DNA of 22,069 bases from Silene noctiflora (taxonomy: Eukaryota; Streptophyta; Magnoliopsida; Caryophyllales; Caryophyllaceae), in contig VHZZ01016295.1 in NCBI GenBank assembly GCA_009801015.1, positions 11,636-33,704 of the forward strand, written 5' to 3'. Position numbers and translations under genes: made by a program. Positions 18,256 to 22,069 of this stretch are shown here, one piece after another. The notes beneath the pieces are model-generated. The model had not been told where the DNA came from and searched no databases. It saw nothing but the letters and a program-made list of their open reading frames with translations. The first letter of the stretch is position 1; each line of letters begins with the position of its first letter.

Positions 18256-18263
18256 GTCTTGAT
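18256..18263 (+). repeat. Right 8-bp target-site duplication of the hAT
   Basis: GTCTTGAT, identical to 14207-14214. Confidence 0.95.
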
Positions 18264-18499
18264 AATAACTAGAAATGTGGTATGTCGTTTTGACTTGGGA
18301 TTTTGATGTTGCATTAATTCACAAATTCTTATTTTTCTGGAAAACTAGTGTCTTGAGTAAACTTTTGGTTAATTGAAATTCAAGGAAACCGTGTAAAAAA
18401 TTTCTACTCAAATCATTGAAAGTAAACTAGAAGTGTGGTGAATTTCCAATTTATTTCAAGTTGTCTTAAACTCTCATCTTTTTTACCTAACCTTGTCGT

Positions 18500-18968
18500 A
18501 TGAATAGATTTTGTAGAAGGTCAAGGCCACAAAGAAACACCTGGAGCAACCTTGGGAAGCAACCCCGCCAAGAACCAGAGGCACAACCCGTGATAGAAGC
18601 CCCAGGATTTCCGGTCATTGAGTTTGTAAGTGAGGTTCAAAAGAACACATTTCTTGCTTTAGTCGAAAGATGTATCACCCCGACTAGATGTGTGTCAGTA
18701 GATGCTTTGAGAGAGTTAGGTATTGTGGTGGAGATGCATGATATCTTCGACATTCTTGGGATGGAAGGATTGTACGACCTTGAAGAGGTGACCTACCAAA
18801 ACCTTACCCAAGAGTTTTAAAGCTCTTTTGCATACAATAAGGAAAACCATTCGGTGAGCTTTAGGCTTAAGAATACCTTGTTTCACTTGACTAGTGACGA
18901 GTTTGCGAACCGTTAAGGGGTGGAAAAGAGTTTCGGGTTTGACCATGATAAGGTGGAAAAGGCCCTGA
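18500..18968 (+). pseudogene. Athila ORF1/gag-like remnant (retroelement fossil)
   Basis: The translated text has the pattern of plant Athila ORF1-type proteins: FLALVERCITPTR, a V..LRELGI block, then a LYDLEEVTYQNLTQEF motif corresponding to the family's D-T-Y-x-x-L...F signature, and FRL...L further on. It begins at an ATG after the T-rich leader, and an LTR in reverse orientation starts at its right edge. It is broken, with a few disruptions, and is a fossil without a complete product. Confidence 0.6.
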
Positions 18969-20311
18969 TGTAACACCCCCATTTATTTAAGAGCCTTTAG
19001 CAAGACATTCTCAAATAAATAGAATTGTTACCATCTCAGAGATTCCGAGATAGTGAATAACAAAGATAATAAACCAAAGTACTTTAAATAGATTTAAACT
19101 GAAAAGGCTTCATTACACGCGTTCAACTAATAAAGATAATTAAACTACAACGTCGCATCGGAAATAAATAAATAATGTCGTAGTAATAAATAACAACTCT
19201 GAGACTAAGTGATCTAAGACTCTAGGTAGACTCCATGATCTGCTCCTCACGTCCCAGCATCCAAATACCCTGCTACTTTAATCTGCTCCCCAATTAACCG
19301 GAAATATTAATTGATTCACCACAGGACGCCATCAATTAAAGCAGGCATCAATTTTATTTTGACATAGACAGGAAACACACAAGTTAACCAATGGTCGAGT
19401 AGGATAAATAAACAACATATAACACACATGATATAAATGCAATGCATGATCCTAGTATGTCTATATGCAACTATCCTATATGAATGCATTGTATGTGCGC
19501 AATTCTCCGAGACACCCGATCATCCTCCCAATCCCTAGCCCGAGGAAAACTCATCATCCCAACCGAAGTTGAGGTAAAATCATCCTAGAGACAGGTCCTG
19601 CAGAACCAGTCCTGAGGAAAACTCATTCGTAACCAATGCAGTATGATATGATATGCAGTGCAACTACTAATGCAAACAATAATAATATAATGCAACCATC
19701 TCAGACATGAACTGAGGAATCCAACATAATCAATTCACGATAAATAATGCATGCCAACACATATTCCACGTAATCATCCAGTCACGTACACAATTAACAA
19801 ATAGTAAATAAATAAGTTGAGTAGTTTATCCTACCTTTTAACAATTAATCCAATTATGCTAGCAATCCAATTAAAATTGCTCCTTAACAAAACCTTCCCC
19901 TAACAATTACAAATATTTTTGATTACTAATTATCCTATGTAAACCTAAACAAAAATTAAGGAATTATAAAATGAATTACGTAAACTAATTACTAAAACCC
20001 GTTCCAAAAACTAACACAAATTCTCTCACACTACCCGCACAAACCCGCGACAACACACCCTCCTTACGACGCCCATCACCACCACCACGACCAACCACTG
20101 CCGCCACATGCACCACCCTCCTGGCCTCCTTACTACCGTTAACCCAAACCACCAACACCCCTGGCCTCAACTCTCACCCATCTACCCACAAAAGCTAGCC
20201 CTAGGTCACGACTCATCCGCACAACAACAACACTCTCAAACAGTTCCGGCCACCATCGTACTAACCACCGTACTCCACCACCTATCCGCCACAGACTCGG
20301 TCGCCCAACCA
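18969..20311 (-). mobile_element. LTR in reverse orientation inserted in the Athila-like remnant (fossil)
   Basis: It starts sharply with TGTAACACCCCCAT, an LTR edge, right after the ORF1 remnant. Read on the minus strand, its last part (CCGAATCTCTGAGATGGTAACA, abbreviated) parallels the end of the LTR at 1-1241, so they are likely relatives. The other edge is tentative: at 20311 a CA is followed by CCTGA, matching the five bases before 18969, which would make a solo LTR of about 1343 bp. No internal domain or second LTR is visible. It is younger than the element it interrupts. Confidence 0.5.
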
Positions 20312-21530
20312 CCTGAAACGCCGACATACTCTCCCCTTGTCACGACAACCAACAAACACGGTGCAGAACTCATCTTAAATCATGAGACACAACCCACAAA
20401 CACACAATCCCCCTTGGTCAATGACACGGTCAAAGGGTCATGACGGTCAATGGCGAACTATGCTAGATGACTAGGCGGTCGCACACCTATCAAAGATAAT
20501 TACCCTAGACTTGGCTAACAAATTAATGTAGTAAGGTAGGAAGGTAAGGGTCGAACCATAGAGAAATGGGAGTTACTTTACGAATTCCTATGGTTAGGTC
20601 TCTATCAAGATCGTGTTACTTTTTTTCGTTTGGAGTTTGGTAAAATGCAATGTAAATAAAAATGATTTATAAACAGTTATAATTAAATGCATAATGAAGA
20701 TAAATGTTTAGGTCTATTGACAGCCACCTCTCGATATTATTTTCGACCTTAGAACGAGTTCTAACGAGTTCTCGCTATGGCTAGATCGGTCTACTACAAC
20801 ATGCTTAGTCTAATTCAAATTCGTGCCCCTCGACTTATAGAATGAATTAACACATTTAACCAAAGATTGTGATCAATAATCTAAGATTAACAAATACAAT
20901 ACAAACATGTGTAGAAACAGTTATGCAACATTATAACATTCTAATCTAACATGATTAAATAGCAACTAATGCATGGCTCTCCTAATCCATAGACAAAAGA
21001 AAACTACTCACTCATAGTGAAAGTAACAATAACTAAAAATGAAGTACTTTGCATAAACATAATGATAAAAATATAATAACCAAAAGAGGAATAAGGAAAG
21101 TATAAACTAAACTAATTAACATAAATAAGATAAGAAACTAATGATAAAATGCTAAATGAAAATTTAGTGGAAATGCTTTGATGATTACTAAATGTAAATT
21201 GCATAATAAAAACATAAAGTAGATTACTATCAAATGAAATGTAAATAACTAAATAACTAAATAAAAAATGTAAATAACAAAAGAAATTAACAAAGGAAAT
21301 TATAATGTAAATACTAGAATGTAGAGATTACCGAAATGAGATTGCAAAATGAAGAACAATGTAAACCAAAGAACTTATATTGAAATTGCAATTTAACTAA
21401 AGGATTGTATTGTGATTACAAAATGTAAATGTAAACTAATTTCTGAAACTAAAGAGAAAACTAAGAGAAAGATTTAAGAGAATGAGATAATAGAATATAT
21501 AGAGTGTAAAATTGATGCATAACAAGGTCG
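20312..21530. other. A-rich, strand-asymmetric repeat-derived block
   Basis: From about 20640 to 21500 the plus strand is strongly A-over-T, with motifs such as AATGTAAATAACTAAATAA repeated loosely. No coding domain is seen. The stretch at 20500-20850 (GGTCGAACCATAGAGAAATG, later CGGTCTACTACAAC) resembles non-coding parts of plant retroelements that I recall but cannot name. It is probably element-derived. Confidence 0.4.
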
Positions 21531-21537
21531 GGATTAG

Positions 21538-21564
21538 CACCCCTTATATAGTAATCTAAGGGTG
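21538..21564 (-). promoter_or_regulatory. TATATAAG box within a hairpin, minus strand
   Basis: The minus strand reads ACTATATAAGGGGTG. The flanks CACCCCTTA and TAAGGGTG form an inverted repeat around it. It could be the promoter of a reverse-oriented element whose T-rich leader would be the block at 20640-21530. This is inference. Confidence 0.3.
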
Positions 21565-21599
21565 AAACGTCAAAAGGGCAATGCAAGAGAGCTCGGAAG

Positions 21600-22069
21600 T
21601 TGGTGAGCTCGATCTTCAAAGTTGATATACACGAGACGGTGGAAGTCTAGCACGACTTAAACTTGCGCTTCTCGGGAGGCAACCCGAGCTTATTTTGTGT
21701 TTTTATTTTTATTTATTTTATTTTTCATCATTTTATTGTTTTTATTTGAATATGGACAATTTATTTTTAGAATTAGTTAGAATTTTTGGTGGTTATTAAG
21801 AGGAAATGAAACGTAAATGAAGTGTTGGGACGGTATTGCACGCATCCCCATGCTGCAACCCCGTTCAGGAACGTAAGTTTCAAATTTCAAAGACGGAATT
21901 AATAAAGCCCATTGTGGAGAAGTCAACGCGGAGATACGGTTAACCCCGATCGGGGACATGAGTTTGTGATTTCCTGGCCTTTATGTCATTTCGACACTTA
22001 GCCAAAATCACACCTATGCTCAAGTAAGTTATTTTCGACACTCTATACTTCATTTTCTCTCATTTTTCT
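21600..22069 (+). mobile_element. Athila-like internal (post-pol type) segment, fossil
   Basis: CTTGCGCTTCTCGGGAGGC followed by AACCCGAG (hairpin 21671-21688, stem CTCGGG/CCCGAG) matches the hairpin signature that I recall lying between pol and the env-like region of Athila elements. It is followed by a T-rich stretch and then a GC-balanced part to the window end. It is in the same orientation as the ORF1 remnant at 18500, but no pol-like sequence lies between them. It is either part of the same element, shortened, or a separate piece. It runs off the window. Confidence 0.45.

Larger units (their letters stand above)
13100..18968 (+). mobile_element. Athila-like Ty3/gypsy retroelement fossil, 5' part, interrupted by a hAT
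   Basis: The parts in order are a palindrome cluster (13100-13200), a leader (about 13200-13382), a GTAAGT-like donor at 13383 opening a T-rich intron-like stretch, a degenerate tandem array with a period of about 142 bp (13651-14214, continuing at 18264), and an ORF1/gag-like remnant from 18500. A hAT transposon (14215-18255) sits in the array and a second LTR interrupts the ORF1 remnant at 18969. The copy is broken, with several disruptions. The left boundary is not defined. Its age is older than both insertions. Confidence 0.55.

Noticed and set aside
19985-20443. Overlapping frames on both strands around 20100-20400
   Set aside because: The region is a C/A-rich part of repeat DNA. Both strands stay open by composition and no domain is seen.

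Overview
The window reads as nuclear DNA of a dicot plant. It is AT-rich, has GT-AG spliced genes with plant-style leaders, and is full of plant transposon debris. Stowaway-type MITEs with CTCCCTCCGTCCC-like ends, the recurrent TACGGAGTA motif and CACTCGACCGAGTG-rich LTRs remind me of Caryophyllales (goosefoot, amaranth or campion relatives). That placement is an inference from memory and was not tested.

There are two well-supported host genes. A single-exon CBL-interacting protein kinase, closest to CIPK6 by recall, lies at 3355-4659 (+). A two-exon ninja-family/ABI5-binding-protein (AFP) gene lies at 6387-10859 (-), with a 3489-bp intron. They are convergent. Both families act in abscisic acid (ABA) and stress signalling: the kinase works under Ca2+/CBL control, and AFP proteins repress ABI5-type bZIP factors by recruiting TOPLESS through an EAR motif. 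The AFP core promoter has a G-box/ABRE next to its TATA box. Both genes also carry a Stowaway-like MITE at a sensitive position: just upstream of the TATA box in the kinase, and about 20 bp inside the splice donor in AFP.

Layout: 1-1241, an LTR fragment with palindromes; 1315-1990, two foldback elements; 2753-2940, a MITE; 2979-4659, kinase promoter and gene; 4999-6066, a GC-richer block of unknown origin; 6387-11060, AFP gene and promoter; 11060-12774, mostly featureless; 12775-12918, a tandem duplication; 13100-18968, the front part of an Athila-like Ty3/gypsy fossil (palindromes, leader, roughly 142-bp repeats, ORF1 remnant); 14215-18255, a 4041-bp hAT transposon inserted into that leader with a perfect 8-bp target duplication and a decayed three-exon transposase; 18969 onward, a second LTR in reverse orientation inserted in the ORF1 remnant; 20450-21530, an A-rich block; 21540-22069, sequence with the Athila inverted-repeat signature.

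I found no tRNA, rRNA or CRISPR. The most informative parts are the nested insertion history on the right and the MITE positions in the two host genes.
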